From Bifidobacterium [indicum] DSM 20214 = LMG 11587 (lineage in GTDB: Bacteria > Actinomycetota > Actinomycetes > Actinomycetales > Bifidobacteriaceae): a DNA stretch of 64,000 bases. Below, in pieces: positions 38,294 to 46,468 of this stretch; position 1 is the first letter of the stretch; each line of letters opens with the position of its first letter. Below the pieces are notes generated by a model. The model made no database searches. It had not been told where the DNA came from and saw only the letters and a program-made list of their open reading frames with translations. Location: the NCBI RefSeq assembly GCF_000706765.1, contig NZ_CP006018.1:558001-622000 (forward strand). The letters are read 5' to 3'. The position numbers and the translations under genes are program-made.

Positions 38294-38560
38294 ATGAAAT
38301 ACCAGGATCCGGCAGATGTCGTCCTGCGCTCGCCCCGCTATTCCGGCCCTGAGTCGCCCGATCAGTACCATGCCCGCATACGTACCTTACTTGAAAAACG
38401 CAAGGATCAAGTGCTCTACCAGCTCGATGACCCCAGCCTGACCCCGCCCCGTCGCGACAGTCTGGTCGCCCAGTACCGTCAGATAAAGGCCGATATCGAG
38501 TCCATCAGGCTGGACGCCCGCGAATCCCTCTGTGCTGAACTCGAACGGAAATACGCATGA
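38294..38560 (+). CDS. Small hydrophilic protein of unknown function
   Basis: No family recognised. The 88-aa product is charged and probably helical (about residues 25-86, YHARIRTLLEKRKDQVLYQLDD to ESLCAELERKYA), with one cysteine and no membrane segment. The chosen ATG 38294 has a TANNNT box 7 bases upstream and no ribosome site, consistent with leaderless expression; a GTG-like extension upstream is unlikely. It is divergent from dtd and convergent with the fructokinase gene. Confidence 0.7.
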   Translation: MKYQDPADVVLRSPRYSGPESPDQYHARIRTLLEKRKDQVLYQLDDPSLTPPRRDSLVAQYRQIKADIESIRLDARESLCAELERKYA

Positions 38561-38617
38561 CTTCGCTCGGGCACGTAAGGGCGGTGAATCCATCGGGCGG
38601 TTTGGATCGCTGGATTT

Positions 38618-38696
38618 GACGGGATAGGGTTCCCGTCGGCCAGGGGTGGCGAGGCAGAGCCAAGTGAAAGACGAAGCGGTGGCAGCTATTGCCACC
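38618..38696. terminator. Two hairpins between convergent small gene and fructokinase gene
   Basis: First hairpin: GACGGGA (38618-38624) with TCCCGTC (38631-38637). Second: GGTGGCA (38678-38684) with TGCCACC (38690-38696). Both have 7-bp perfect stems and 5-6 base loops in the 181-base convergent gap. Neither has a strong T-run. Confidence 0.45.
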
Positions 38697-38741
38697 CCGT
38701 CCCAGTTACAAGAGGCAGGTCGGGGAGTGGTTCGTCGGGAT

Positions 38742-39641
38742 TCAGCGCCCTTCCTGGGCCAGGTAATCGGGAATCTGGTCGGGGTATTCCGGCCAGGCAC
38801 CCTGCTGGGAGCAGACGAAGGCCGCCGTGTTGACGGCTGCACGGTGCGCCTGGACCAGTGAGGCCCCCAGGAGACGGTTGATGGCGAAGGTGCCGGAGAA
38901 GGCGTCCCCGGCACCGACCGTATCGGCGACTTTGATCTTGGGGGTCCGGATGCGGGAGGTCTCGCCATTCGAAAGGTAGATGGTGCTGTAGTCGCTGCCC
39001 GCCGTCAGGACGATGGTGTTCAGGTGGTACTCGTCCATGAACCACTGGCAGAGTTCGGCATCCGTATCCCCGGGGATCTTGAACATGTCACGCAGAAGCA
39101 CCAGCTCCTCGTCGTTGAGTTTGAAGACCGTTGCCATGTTCAGAAGTTCGTGAATCAGGTCCGGGGAGTAGAAGGTGCCACGCAGGTTGATGTCGAAGAA
39201 CCGCATGGCATCGGGTCGGGTGACCTTCAGGGCTTCCAAGCCGGCCTTGCGGGATTCGTCGCTGCGCAGGGCCAGGGTTCCGTAGCAGACCGAGTCGGCC
39301 TTCCTGGCAAGAGCGGAGAGCTCGTCGGTGCACCTCAGATGGTCCCAGGCCACGTCCGGCTTGAAGATGTACTGGGGGATGCCCTCGTTCAGTTCCACCT
39401 CGACCGTGCTGGTGGGATGGTCGTTGTGTTGCAGGATGGCCTTGACCCCGGCCTCCTTGATGGCCTCTTCCAGTTCCCGTCCCAGGTCGTCATTGCCCAC
39501 GGCGCTGAAGGCGTACCCGTCAGCGCCGTTCTTCGTGGCGTGATAGCTGAAGTTGACGGGGGCCCCTCCTGCACGCTTGCCCGAGGGCAGCACGTCCCAG
39601 AGGAGTTCGCCGATGCTGAGGACTATTGGTTTTGCGGCCAT
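38742..39641 (-). CDS. PfkB-family sugar kinase, probably fructokinase
   Basis: ATP-dependent kinase of 299 aa. It begins VLSIGELLWDVLPSGKRAGGAPVN (core GGAPVNFSYH substrate loop) and has the PfkB catalytic motif DTVGAGDAFSGTF near residue 250. The N-terminus closely resembles bifidobacterial fructokinases, which feed fructose 6-phosphate into the bifid shunt; the exact sugar is inferred. ATG 39641 has GGAAAGGAAG upstream. It lies 156 bases downstream of the ROK regulator gene on the same strand. Confidence 0.85.
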   Translation of the reverse strand: MAAKPIVLSIGELLWDVLPSGKRAGGAPVNFSYHATKNGADGYAFSAVGNDDLGRELEEAIKEAGVKAILQHNDHPTSTVEVELNEGIPQYIFKPDVAWDHLRCTDELSALARKADSVCYGTLALRSDESRKAGLEALKVTRPDAMRFFDINLRGTFYSPDLIHELLNMATVFKLNDEELVLLRDMFKIPGDTDAELCQWFMDEYHLNTIVLTAGSDYSTIYLSNGETSRIRTPKIKVADTVGAGDAFSGTFAINRLLGASLVQAHRAAVNTAAFVCSQQGAWPEYPDQIPDYLAQEGR

Positions 39642-39797
39642 GGTCTTCCTTTCCTGATGGTGTTCTTCAGATTGATGGTGTTTTTCTTACGGATGGTGCC
39701 TGTACGGTAGGTGCGCCGGCTGGGGGCGATGTTCGTGTTTGAGCCCCTCTGTCGGTCAGAGCAGTAGATGTCGCGAAGAATGGCCTCGCATGGTTTC

Positions 39798-41012
39798 TCA
39801 TCCCATTCCTCCCAGGCTTGAGGGGTGCTCCAGGAACTGGTTGGCGGCCACGGCGGCGGCCCCGGTCAGTGTGGCATCCGCGGGGAGGTCCGACAGCAGA
39901 ATCTCGGTGTGGTCCCGTACTTGGGGGAGGGCCCGTGCGGACACCAGGCTCTTGACCCGGTCCAGCAGGGGTTGGCCAGCCTGTGCCACCAGGTCGCCGA
40001 TGATGATCTGCGCGGGATTATATGCGTTGACGATGGTGACGCATCCGTAGCCTACGTAGTCGGCCACCTGGTCGAGGAGCGCCATGGACGTCCTGTCGCC
40101 TTGGCGGGCCATGGTGAAGAGGAGGTCACAGGCCTCCTTGTGGGTCATGGCCGCCAGTCCGGGGAAGTGGTCCCCCTGGTTGGTTCTGCCCATCAGGGTG
40201 TGTATGGCCACGGCCGAGCAGTAGCACTCCAGACATCCCCGATTGCCGCACTCGCAGGCGGTTCCGTTCATGTCGATGCTGACATGGCCGATTTCCGTGG
40301 CGGCTCCCAGGTTCCCATCCACCGGATTGCCCTGGTCGATGACTCCGAGGCCGACGCCCTCGCCCACCAGGTAATAGGCCAGGCTGGAGCCTGCGATGCG
40401 GGAATCGAAGAGACTCTCGGCCATGGCTCCGGCCCGGGCGTCCTGCTCAATGAAGGTGGGGACTCGGAAGGCTTTGCCGAACTCCTTGATGAAGTTGATG
40501 CCGCGCCAGCCCTGCATGCTGGTGACAACCGCGATTCGACCCTCTTCGCGTAGATAGGGTCCGGGTACGGCCATGCCGATGGCCACAATGGAGGGGTCTT
40601 CGTCAAGCAGGCCTCGGATGCGTCCGCGAACCTCCTCGACGCAGTCCTCCACGTTCTCATCGGCCACTGGAGGCAGCTCCTCCATGCTCAGCAGGTGCCC
40701 ACCGATGTCGAATACCGCAATCTGGACCAGGCTGCGGGCGAATTTGACTCCGATGACCTGGTAGCGTTTTGCATTCAGTTTGAGTCCAATGGAGCGGCCA
40801 TGCCCTCCGGAGGTCATTTCGCCAGTCTCGCTGACGATGCCGGCGTCGATGAGTCGGCCGACCAGCTTGCCCACTGCCGGGGCGGTGAGGTTGAGTTTCC
40901 TGGCGATGTCGGCCCTGGAGCTGATTCCATCGGCATGCAGGCTGTGCACAATCCTGGACTGGTTGAGTTCGGACATGGCTGCAGGGGTGCTGGCAGGTCT
41001 GGTATGGCGCAT
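39798..41012 (-). CDS. ROK-family transcriptional regulator (probable xylose repressor)
   Basis: Sugar-responsive repressor of 404 aa with an N-terminal winged helix (about 10-70, LNQSRIVHSLHADGISSRADIARKLN) and a ROK domain with GVIDQGNPVDGNLGAATEIGH and the zinc motif CECGNRGCLE. ATG 41012 is preceded by AAGGAGGAGG. It is divergent from xylA, with repeated 13-bp sites overlapping its promoter, so it likely controls xylA and itself. A role for the downstream fructokinase is also possible. Confidence 0.85.
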   Translation of the reverse strand: MRHTRPASTPAAMSELNQSRIVHSLHADGISSRADIARKLNLTAPAVGKLVGRLIDAGIVSETGEMTSGGHGRSIGLKLNAKRYQVIGVKFARSLVQIAVFDIGGHLLSMEELPPVADENVEDCVEEVRGRIRGLLDEDPSIVAIGMAVPGPYLREEGRIAVVTSMQGWRGINFIKEFGKAFRVPTFIEQDARAGAMAESLFDSRIAGSSLAYYLVGEGVGLGVIDQGNPVDGNLGAATEIGHVSIDMNGTACECGNRGCLECYCSAVAIHTLMGRTNQGDHFPGLAAMTHKEACDLLFTMARQGDRTSMALLDQVADYVGYGCVTIVNAYNPAQIIIGDLVAQAGQPLLDRVKSLVSARALPQVRDHTEILLSDLPADATLTGAAAVAANQFLEHPSSLGGMG

Positions 41013-41073
41013 GTCCGCCTCCTCCTTGAGTTGGGCCAACGGAAACCGCTCATGGTTTTCTGGTCCAGACGAA

Positions 41074-41086
41074 TTAACGACGTTTA
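41074..41086. promoter_or_regulatory. ROK operator copy A
   Basis: TTAACGACGTTTA, an imperfect palindrome TTAAC-N3-GTTTA. It overlaps a TATAAA -10 candidate (rc of 41083-41088) for the minus-strand ROK gene. Confidence 0.6.
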
Positions 41087-41090
41087 TAGA

Positions 41091-41103
41091 TTAACACCGT
41101 TTA
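41091..41103. promoter_or_regulatory. ROK operator copy B
   Basis: TTAACACCGTTTA, differing from copy A at two central bases and starting 17 bases later in the same orientation. The repetition supports a protein-binding site. Confidence 0.6.
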
Positions 41104-41200
41104 GGCAAACTGTCGACCGGCTGGTCGCTTTGCTCGCAGCAAGGCGGCCGCCGGCCTGTCTCCATGCAGGTAGGGTTTCCCATAGACGGATTCGAACGCC

Positions 41201-41217
41201 CGTTATTTAATTTAACG
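41201..41217. promoter_or_regulatory. Palindromic site next to the xylA -35
   Basis: CGTTATTTAATTTAACG has perfect CGTTA/TAACG ends around an AT-rich centre and ends two bases before the xylA -35 hexamer. It shares the TTAAC half-site with copies A and B. Confidence 0.55.
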
Positions 41218-41219
41218 GT

Positions 41220-41248
41220 TTGACAAATTAACTCGACTGCTCTACCGT
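41220..41248 (+). promoter_or_regulatory. xylA promoter
   Basis: Consensus -35 TTGACA (41220-41225), 17-base spacer and -10 TACCGT (41243-41248), which fits TANNNT. Transcription would start near 41255, leaving a leader of about 55 bases with AAAGGAG before the ATG. Confidence 0.65.
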
Positions 41249-41310
41249 TGTCCGATAGGGGGAGTTCTGACTTCCGCTGAATACAGTTTCATACGCAAAG
41301 GAGCAATCTG

Positions 41311-42654
41311 ATGGGTCTGTGGGATGTCGACAAGATCGAGTACGTCGGACGGCAGGGTGAAAAGGAAGGCCTCGGTTTCCGCTACTACGACAAGGACAAG
41401 GTGGTGGCCGGCAAGAAGATGAAGGACTGGCTGCGGTTTGCCGTGGCCTGGTGGCACACCTTCAACCAGGGTCTGGTGGATCCCTTCGGCGATCCGACGG
41501 CCCAGCGTCCGTATTACAAGTACACCAACCCCATGGACCAGTCCCTGGCCAAGGTGGATTATGCCTTCGAGCTCTTCACCAAGCTCGGTGTGGAGTTCTT
41601 CTGCTTCCATGACCGCGACCTGGCCCCCGAGGGCGACACCCTTCGTGAGTCCAATGCCAACCTTGACAAGGTGGTCGACCGGATCGAGAAGAACATGAAG
41701 GACACCGGGGTCAAGCTGCTCTGGAACACCTCCTCGCTCTTCACCAACGCCCGGTTCGAAGCCGGCGCGGGCACCTCGCCCTTCGCCGACATCTACGCCT
41801 ATTCCGCGGGCCAGCTCAAGCACAGCCTTGAGATAGGCAAGCGCCTGGGCGCTGAGAACTATGTCTTCTGGGGTGGGCGCGAGGGGTATGAATCCCTCTG
41901 GAACACCCAGATGAAGCGCGAACAGGACCACATGGCCCAGCTCTTCCATATGTGTGTGGACTACGCCAAGGAGATCGGCTTCGATGCTCAGTTCCTGATT
42001 GAGCCCAAGCCCAAGGAGCCGACCCTGCATCAGTACGACTATGATGCGGCCACCACCATCAACTTCCTGCGTACCTATGGTCTGCAGGACGATTTCAAGC
42101 TCAATCTCGAGGGCAATCATGCCAACCTGGCCATGCATACCTACCAGCATGAGATTCGCGTGGCCCGCGAGGCCGGATTCCTGGGTTCTCTGGACGCCAA
42201 CCAGGGCGACAAGCTGGTCGGCTGGGACATGGACGAGTTCCCCTCCGACCTCTACGACGCGACGGCCGTTATGTGGGAGGTGCTGGCCGCCGGAGGAATC
42301 GGACCCCATGGTGGACTGAACTTCGATGCCAAGCCCCGTCGCACCTCCTTCCTGCCCGAGGATCTCTTCAAGACGCATATCGTCGGTATGGATACCTTCG
42401 CGGCCGGTCTGCTGATCGCCGACAGGATGCATAAGGACGGATATATCGAGAATCTCCAGGAGGAGCGATACTCCTCCTTCGATTCCGGCATCGGCACCAG
42501 CATCGAGGATGGCTCCGCCTCCCTGGCCTCCCTGGAGGAGTACAGCATCGACAAGCCGCAGTCCGAGCTGATTGCCGCCGACAGGTCGGATCATCTTGAG
42601 GTGGTCAAGGCCACGATCAACAACTACATTGTCGATACCCTCTCAGCAGTCTGA
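41311..42654 (+). CDS. xylA: Xylose isomerase
   Basis: Converts D-xylose to D-xylulose, which after phosphorylation enters the phosphoketolase pathway. The 447-aa class II enzyme has [13 protein letters not shown] (catalytic His), [13 protein letters not shown], the metal-site segment [35 protein letters not shown] and [25 protein letters not shown] stands 7 bases before the ATG. It is convergent with xylB and ends in a strong terminator. Confidence 0.97.
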   Translation: MGLWDVDKIEYVGRQGEKEGLGFRYYDKDKVVAGKKMKDWLRFAVAWWHTFNQGLVDPFGDPTAQRPYYKYTNPMDQSLAKVDYAFELFTKLGVEFFCFHDRDLAPEGDTLRESNANLDKVVDRIEKNMKDTGVKLLWNTSSLFTNARFEAGAGTSPFADIYAYSAGQLKHSLEIGKRLGAENYVFWGGREGYESLWNTQMKREQDHMAQLFHMCVDYAKEIGFDAQFLIEPKPKEPTLHQYDYDAATTINFLRTYGLQDDFKLNLEGNHANLAMHTYQHEIRVAREAGFLGSLDANQGDKLVGWDMDEFPSDLYDATAVMWEVLAAGGIGPHGGLNFDAKPRRTSFLPEDLFKTHIVGMDTFAAGLLIADRMHKDGYIENLQEERYSSFDSGIGTSIEDGSASLASLEEYSIDKPQSELIAADRSDHLEVVKATINNYIVDTLSAV

Positions 42655-42673
42655 TTATTGACCGCCACATTGC

Positions 42674-42717
42674 AGGCCCTGCGCGGTGCTTCGGCATCGC
42701 GCAGGGCCTTTCGTTGT
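42674..42717 (+). terminator. xylA terminator with UUCG tetraloop
   Basis: A 16-bp stem (42674-42689 with 42694-42709, one G-T pair) closed by TTCG and followed by TTCGTTGT. Confidence 0.85.
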
Positions 42718-42793
42718 AATCGATACCGATTCGACTCGGATGGGAAGTAGCCCGCGCCACCTGGGGGCGGAAACGTCCGGGTCGGGGAACGTG

Positions 42794-42829
42794 AAGGGCC
42801 TCCTGCGGCAGTGCTCACAGGAGGCCCTT
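42794..42829. terminator. Hairpin downstream of xylB
   Basis: Perfect 12-bp arms AAGGGCCTCCTG (42794-42805) and CAGGAGGCCCTT (42818-42829) with a 12-base loop, 9 bases past the xylB stop. No T-run follows on the minus strand. Confidence 0.6.
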
Positions 42830-42837
42830 GTCTGGTC

Positions 42838-44343
42838 TTACTTCCGCCAGGATCGGTACTGGCGATAGGTTTCCTCCTCGGGTTCCCCCGTCAGGGTCTC
42901 CTTGACCTCGATGGACCATTCGGGAGGTTGGTTGTCCCCGGACAGGACCCAGGCGGCCTGACGGGCGGCTCCGATGGCCACGTACTCGTCGAGCTTGGGC
43001 AGCTCCACGTCCTTACCCAGGATCTGCGGTGCATACGCCCTGACTGCTCGGGATTTGGCACCGCCGCCTACAAGGAGGATTCGTCTTGTCTCGGTTCCCA
43101 GTCGTTTCAGCAGTTCCAGGCAGTCCCGCTGGGAGCAGAGCAGTCCTTCCACAAAGGCGCGGGCCAGGTTGGCCTTGGTGGTGTTACCCAGGGTGAGACC
43201 ATGGATGCTGGCCTTGGCGTCAGGGCGGTTGGGTGTGCGCTCGCCGTCGAAGTAGGGTATCAGGGTGATGCCGGCCGCGCCGGGTTCCGACTGGTCGGCC
43301 AGGTCGGCCAGTTCGTCATAGTCGACGCCCAGGGCGGTACGACCGGCGTCGAGGATCCTGGAAGCGTTGATGGTGCAGGCCAGGGGGAGCCAGTGTCCGG
43401 TAGCGTCGGCGAAGCCGGTTACCGAGGCGGTCATGTCGTAGGCGGGAACCGGGCTGATGGCTGCGGTCACTCCCGAGGTGCCCAGGGATATGGATACGTC
43501 GCCGATCTGCATGGAGAGCCCAAGGGCGGTCATGGCATTGTCGCCACCTCCCGGGGCGATGATGCAGCCTCCTGGAACATTCTTGCCGGCGATGCGTGGG
43601 TCGGCCTTGGCGCCAATCTCGTGGGGTGCCAGTACGTGGGGGAGCATCACAGTGTCGGCCATCCCCTCCGGTAGGGCCATGGCCAGGAGATCTCGTCGGT
43701 ATGTGTCGGTTGCGGAGTCGAAATAGCCGGTGCCCGAAGCGTCGGACCGGTCGGTGAAGAGGGATTCCAGTCCTGCGTTCCCGTTGCCTTGGGCGGCGGG
43801 ACCATGCCCGGCAATGGCCCAGCTCAACCAGTCATGGGGCAGGCAGATGGCGGCGATTGACCTGGCCTTGTCGGGTTCGTTGCGGCTCACCCAGGCCACC
43901 TTGGTGATGGTCAGGGAGGCCACGGGCGATGACCCCACGGCCCTGACCCAGCGCTCCCGTCCACGCATCATGGTGTCTGCGTCCAGGTCGCCCTCGTCGG
44001 CCCGGCGGGGAGGACGACCCAGACGGGCGATCAGGTCATCAGCCTCGGGTGCCGAACGGGTATCGTTCCAAAGCAGGGCATCGCGAATCACCTGACCGGA
44101 ATCGTCGAGGAGGACCATCCCGTGTTGTTGACCGCCGACCGATATGGCGGAGACGTCATCCAGGCCACCTGCCTGGCGGGCAGCCTCCTGGAAGGCCTCC
44201 CACCAGGCCTGAGGATCTATGCTGGTCCCATCGGGGTGGGGGGCCTTGCCGAACCGGACCATCCGGCCGGTTCTGGCTTCGGTGATTCTGACCTTGCAGG
44301 ATTGGGTCGAGGTATCAATCCCCGCCACCAGAATCTCGTTCAT
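42838..44343 (-). CDS. xylB: Xylulokinase
   Basis: Phosphorylates D-xylulose to xylulose 5-phosphate. The 501-aa FGGY-family kinase has VAGIDTSTQSCKVRI (phosphate loop), SVGGQQHGMVLLD (substrate site), LLWNDTRS, SISLGTSGVTAA and the ATP-site ILLVGGGAKSRAVRAYAPQIL. ATG 44343 has AAGGAGG 6 bases upstream. It is on the opposite strand to xylA, so the two are separately transcribed, and it is divergent from the second ROK gene. Confidence 0.95.
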   Translation of the reverse strand: MNEILVAGIDTSTQSCKVRITEARTGRMVRFGKAPHPDGTSIDPQAWWEAFQEAARQAGGLDDVSAISVGGQQHGMVLLDDSGQVIRDALLWNDTRSAPEADDLIARLGRPPRRADEGDLDADTMMRGRERWVRAVGSSPVASLTITKVAWVSRNEPDKARSIAAICLPHDWLSWAIAGHGPAAQGNGNAGLESLFTDRSDASGTGYFDSATDTYRRDLLAMALPEGMADTVMLPHVLAPHEIGAKADPRIAGKNVPGGCIIAPGGGDNAMTALGLSMQIGDVSISLGTSGVTAAISPVPAYDMTASVTGFADATGHWLPLACTINASRILDAGRTALGVDYDELADLADQSEPGAAGITLIPYFDGERTPNRPDAKASIHGLTLGNTTKANLARAFVEGLLCSQRDCLELLKRLGTETRRILLVGGGAKSRAVRAYAPQILGKDVELPKLDEYVAIGAARQAAWVLSGDNQPPEWSIEVKETLTGEPEEETYRQYRSWRK

Positions 44344-44390
44344 GCCTGCCTCCTTGCATGGGTGCTCGTAGCGTCCTCGCTCCATATTAG

Positions 44391-44422
44391 CCCAGTTTAT
44401 TAGATGAAAATACTAAAATGGG
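44391..44422. promoter_or_regulatory. Candidate operator upstream of xylB / ROK gene
   Basis: An interrupted dyad with outer CCCA/TGGG and inner TTAG/CTAA arms around ATGAAAATA. On the minus strand TAATAT (rc of 44384-44389) is a likely xylB -10 directly beside it. Confidence 0.4.
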
Positions 44423-44469
44423 AAAACGGTGCATCGGCTTTCCGGGTCGAGAGAAGCGAGGTGTGCTGC

Positions 44470-44505
44470 AAGGCGCATCCCGTACTGGAAAGCGGGGTGC
44501 GCCTT
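44470..44505 (+). terminator. Terminator-like hairpin in the leader of the second ROK gene
   Basis: A 13-bp stem (44470-44482 with 44493-44505, one T-G pair) and 10-base loop followed by TGTCATGTTT. No plus-strand gene lies upstream, so it is either a leader attenuator or an insulator before the promoter at 44505-44536. Confidence 0.55.
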
Positions 44506-44536
44506 TGTCATGTTTGGGCGGTCGTCATGTGATACT
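44505..44536 (+). promoter_or_regulatory. Possible promoter of the second ROK gene
   Basis: TTGTCA (44505-44510) and an extended -10 TGTGATACT (44528-44536). The spacer is long at 20 bases, partly compensated by the TG extension. Confidence 0.35.
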
Positions 44537-44591
44537 GGGAAGTCATGGAACCCGGATCAGGGGACTGTGGGTTATTTTGGAAGGTCGACCA

Positions 44592-45827
44592 GTGACTGCC
44601 TTACGCTCGATTAATCAGGATGATCTGAGGAATCACAACCTCTCGGTCATCATCGATACCATTCTGCGTTCGCCTATGCCGCTGAGCCGGGCCGATCTTG
44701 CCAAGGCCACCGGTCTGACCAAGGCGACCATGTCCCTGCTGGGTGCCCTGCTCTTGAAGAACCGGGTGGTCCGGGAGGGGAATCCGGAAACCTCGCAGAT
44801 CACGTATGGCCGTCCCAGCACCCCCCTCGCCATCTCCCATGGTCGTTGGGCTGGTGTGGGCCTGCAGATCAATACCGATGGATACGGCTGTCTGGCCATG
44901 GACCTGGACGGTAGCCTGATTGATTCGGCCTGGGTCCACGATGACATGCATGAGGCCCGCCCCGATCATGTCTTCTCCAGTCTGGATGCCTTGGTCAGGC
45001 CCCTGGAGGCGAAACTGAAGCGTAAACGGTACCGGGTGGTGGGAGCCGGGTTGGCCCTGCCTGGCCTGGTTACCGACGATATGACCCTGTTGATGGCCAG
45101 AAACCTCGGCTGGGAGAGGTTGGACCTGTCCAGGTTCGATCTGGTGCAGCGTCTTGACCCAATCGCGGGAAACGAGGCCCGTCTGGCCGCGCTTTCGCAG
45201 ATTCCCGGCTATGCCACCCAGCGTTCCACCGGTGGCGGCAATGACCTTCTTGGCCCGACGGATTCCTTCCTGTACATATCAACTGACATCGGTATCGGTG
45301 GTGCGGTGGTGCGCCATGGGGCCATTGAGGCGGGAGACCATGGGTTCGCCGGTGAGCTGGGTCATGCATCCGTCGATCTCAACGGACCGACCTGCCGATG
45401 CGGGCGCCGTGGGTGTCTGGAGACCTATGCCGGACGGAAGGCCCTGGTGGAGGCCGCCGGTATCGCCGCCGGCAGCGAGGCCCTTTCCTCACAGGCCATG
45501 GACGAGCTGTATCGGCGATGGCAGCAGGATGACCCCAAGGCCGTCGATGCCATAGATCGGGGTGTGGATGCAATGATCTCGGTCATTGCCACGGCCATCA
45601 ATATCGTGGATGTCGATACGGTCATCCTGGGTGGGTTCTGGTCCAATTTCGGCGGGGACCTCGCCCAGCGGCTTCAGAATCGTCTGAATCAGCTGACCCT
45701 GGGCCGGGATGCCGTGCACGTTCGTGTCCTCATCCCCTCAAGGACCCCCAACCCGGCCCTGAGCGGGGCTGCTCTGATAGGTCTGCGCAGGTTCATCGAC
45801 AATCCGCTGGGGTTCTTTGACGACTGA
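44592..45827 (+). CDS. ROK-family transcriptional regulator
   Basis: Second sugar-responsive regulator of the xylose locus, 411 aa. N-terminal winged helix (about 8-70, NHNLSVIIDTILRSPMPLSRADLAKATGLT) and ROK domain with the zinc motif CRCGRRGCLE and GIGGAVVRHGAIEAGDHGFAGELGH. It is divergent from xylB. GTG 44592 is chosen because GGAAGG stands 8 bases upstream; the frame is open back to 44418, but that stretch crosses a hairpin and looks non-coding. Effector and targets are not readable from sequence. Confidence 0.87.
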   Translation: MTALRSINQDDLRNHNLSVIIDTILRSPMPLSRADLAKATGLTKATMSLLGALLLKNRVVREGNPETSQITYGRPSTPLAISHGRWAGVGLQINTDGYGCLAMDLDGSLIDSAWVHDDMHEARPDHVFSSLDALVRPLEAKLKRKRYRVVGAGLALPGLVTDDMTLLMARNLGWERLDLSRFDLVQRLDPIAGNEARLAALSQIPGYATQRSTGGGNDLLGPTDSFLYISTDIGIGGAVVRHGAIEAGDHGFAGELGHASVDLNGPTCRCGRRGCLETYAGRKALVEAAGIAAGSEALSSQAMDELYRRWQQDDPKAVDAIDRGVDAMISVIATAINIVDVDTVILGGFWSNFGGDLAQRLQNRLNQLTLGRDAVHVRVLIPSRTPNPALSGAALIGLRRFIDNPLGFFDD

Positions 45828-45914
45828 GGCCGGTAGGACTCGCACGCTTCAGGCCATCAGATCGGCGGAGGAAGGTCTCCGAACGCGAAATCAAGAAGAT
45901 GAGAACAATCGGGG

Positions 45915-45950
45915 AGCCCTGCCATGCCTAATCGTCGACGGAGGGCTTTT
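45915..45950 (+). terminator. Possible terminator after the second ROK gene
   Basis: Short arms AGCCCT (45915-45920) and AGGGCT (45942-45947) with a 21-base loop, followed by TTTT. Weak stem. Confidence 0.35.
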
Positions 45951-45982
45951 CCCGTCCGTTGAACACGAAGAGGGCGCGGGCA

Positions 45983-46465
45983 TCACCGGCATGGTAGTCG
46001 CGCCTTGTAGGTGCGGACCCTTGCCATGCGCTCTACGGTGCTGTCGGCGAGTGGGGTGGGGAGGTCGTCGGGGCTGAACCAACCCACTGACAGGCTCTCC
46101 TCATCACCCACGAAGGGGTCCTTATTTCCATCAGGGCCGGGCTTGCAGATAAAGAGGTGGTCCATGTACATGGCCCGGTCGCCGTTGGGGTAGGTGACAA
46201 CCTCCCGGGAAGATGTGACCGCCACCAGATCGGTGACGACGACGTCCACCCCGGTCTCCTCCTTGATTTCGCGGGCAACGGTGTCGGCCGGGTCTTCGCC
46301 GGGCTCATTGATGCCGTAGACCAGGGCCCATTGGCCCGTATCCGCACGTTGCCCCATCAGGATGCGACCCCGCTCATCCTCCACGAACCCGGTCACCCCA
46401 TTCAGCCAGAGCAGGTCGTGGCCGATGGAGTGCCGCAGGTTCAGCACGAAGTCCGGGGTGGGCAT
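45983..46465 (-). CDS. Nudix hydrolase
   Basis: Hydrolase of nucleoside diphosphate derivatives, 160 aa. The Nudix box is GINEPGEDPADTVAREIKEETG, matching Gx5Ex7REUxEExGU in the part GEDPADTVAREIKEETGV; it lies at about residues 52-75. The substrate cannot be predicted; the short N-terminal HDLLWLNGVTGFVEDERGR strand layout is typical. It starts three bases after the aminopeptidase gene and is cotranscribed with it. Confidence 0.88.
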   Translation of the reverse strand: MPTPDFVLNLRHSIGHDLLWLNGVTGFVEDERGRILMGQRADTGQWALVYGINEPGEDPADTVAREIKEETGVDVVVTDLVAVTSSREVVTYPNGDRAMYMDHLFICKPGPDGNKDPFVGDEESLSVGWFSPDDLPTPLADSTVERMARVRTYKARLPCR

Positions 46466-46468
46466 GGG

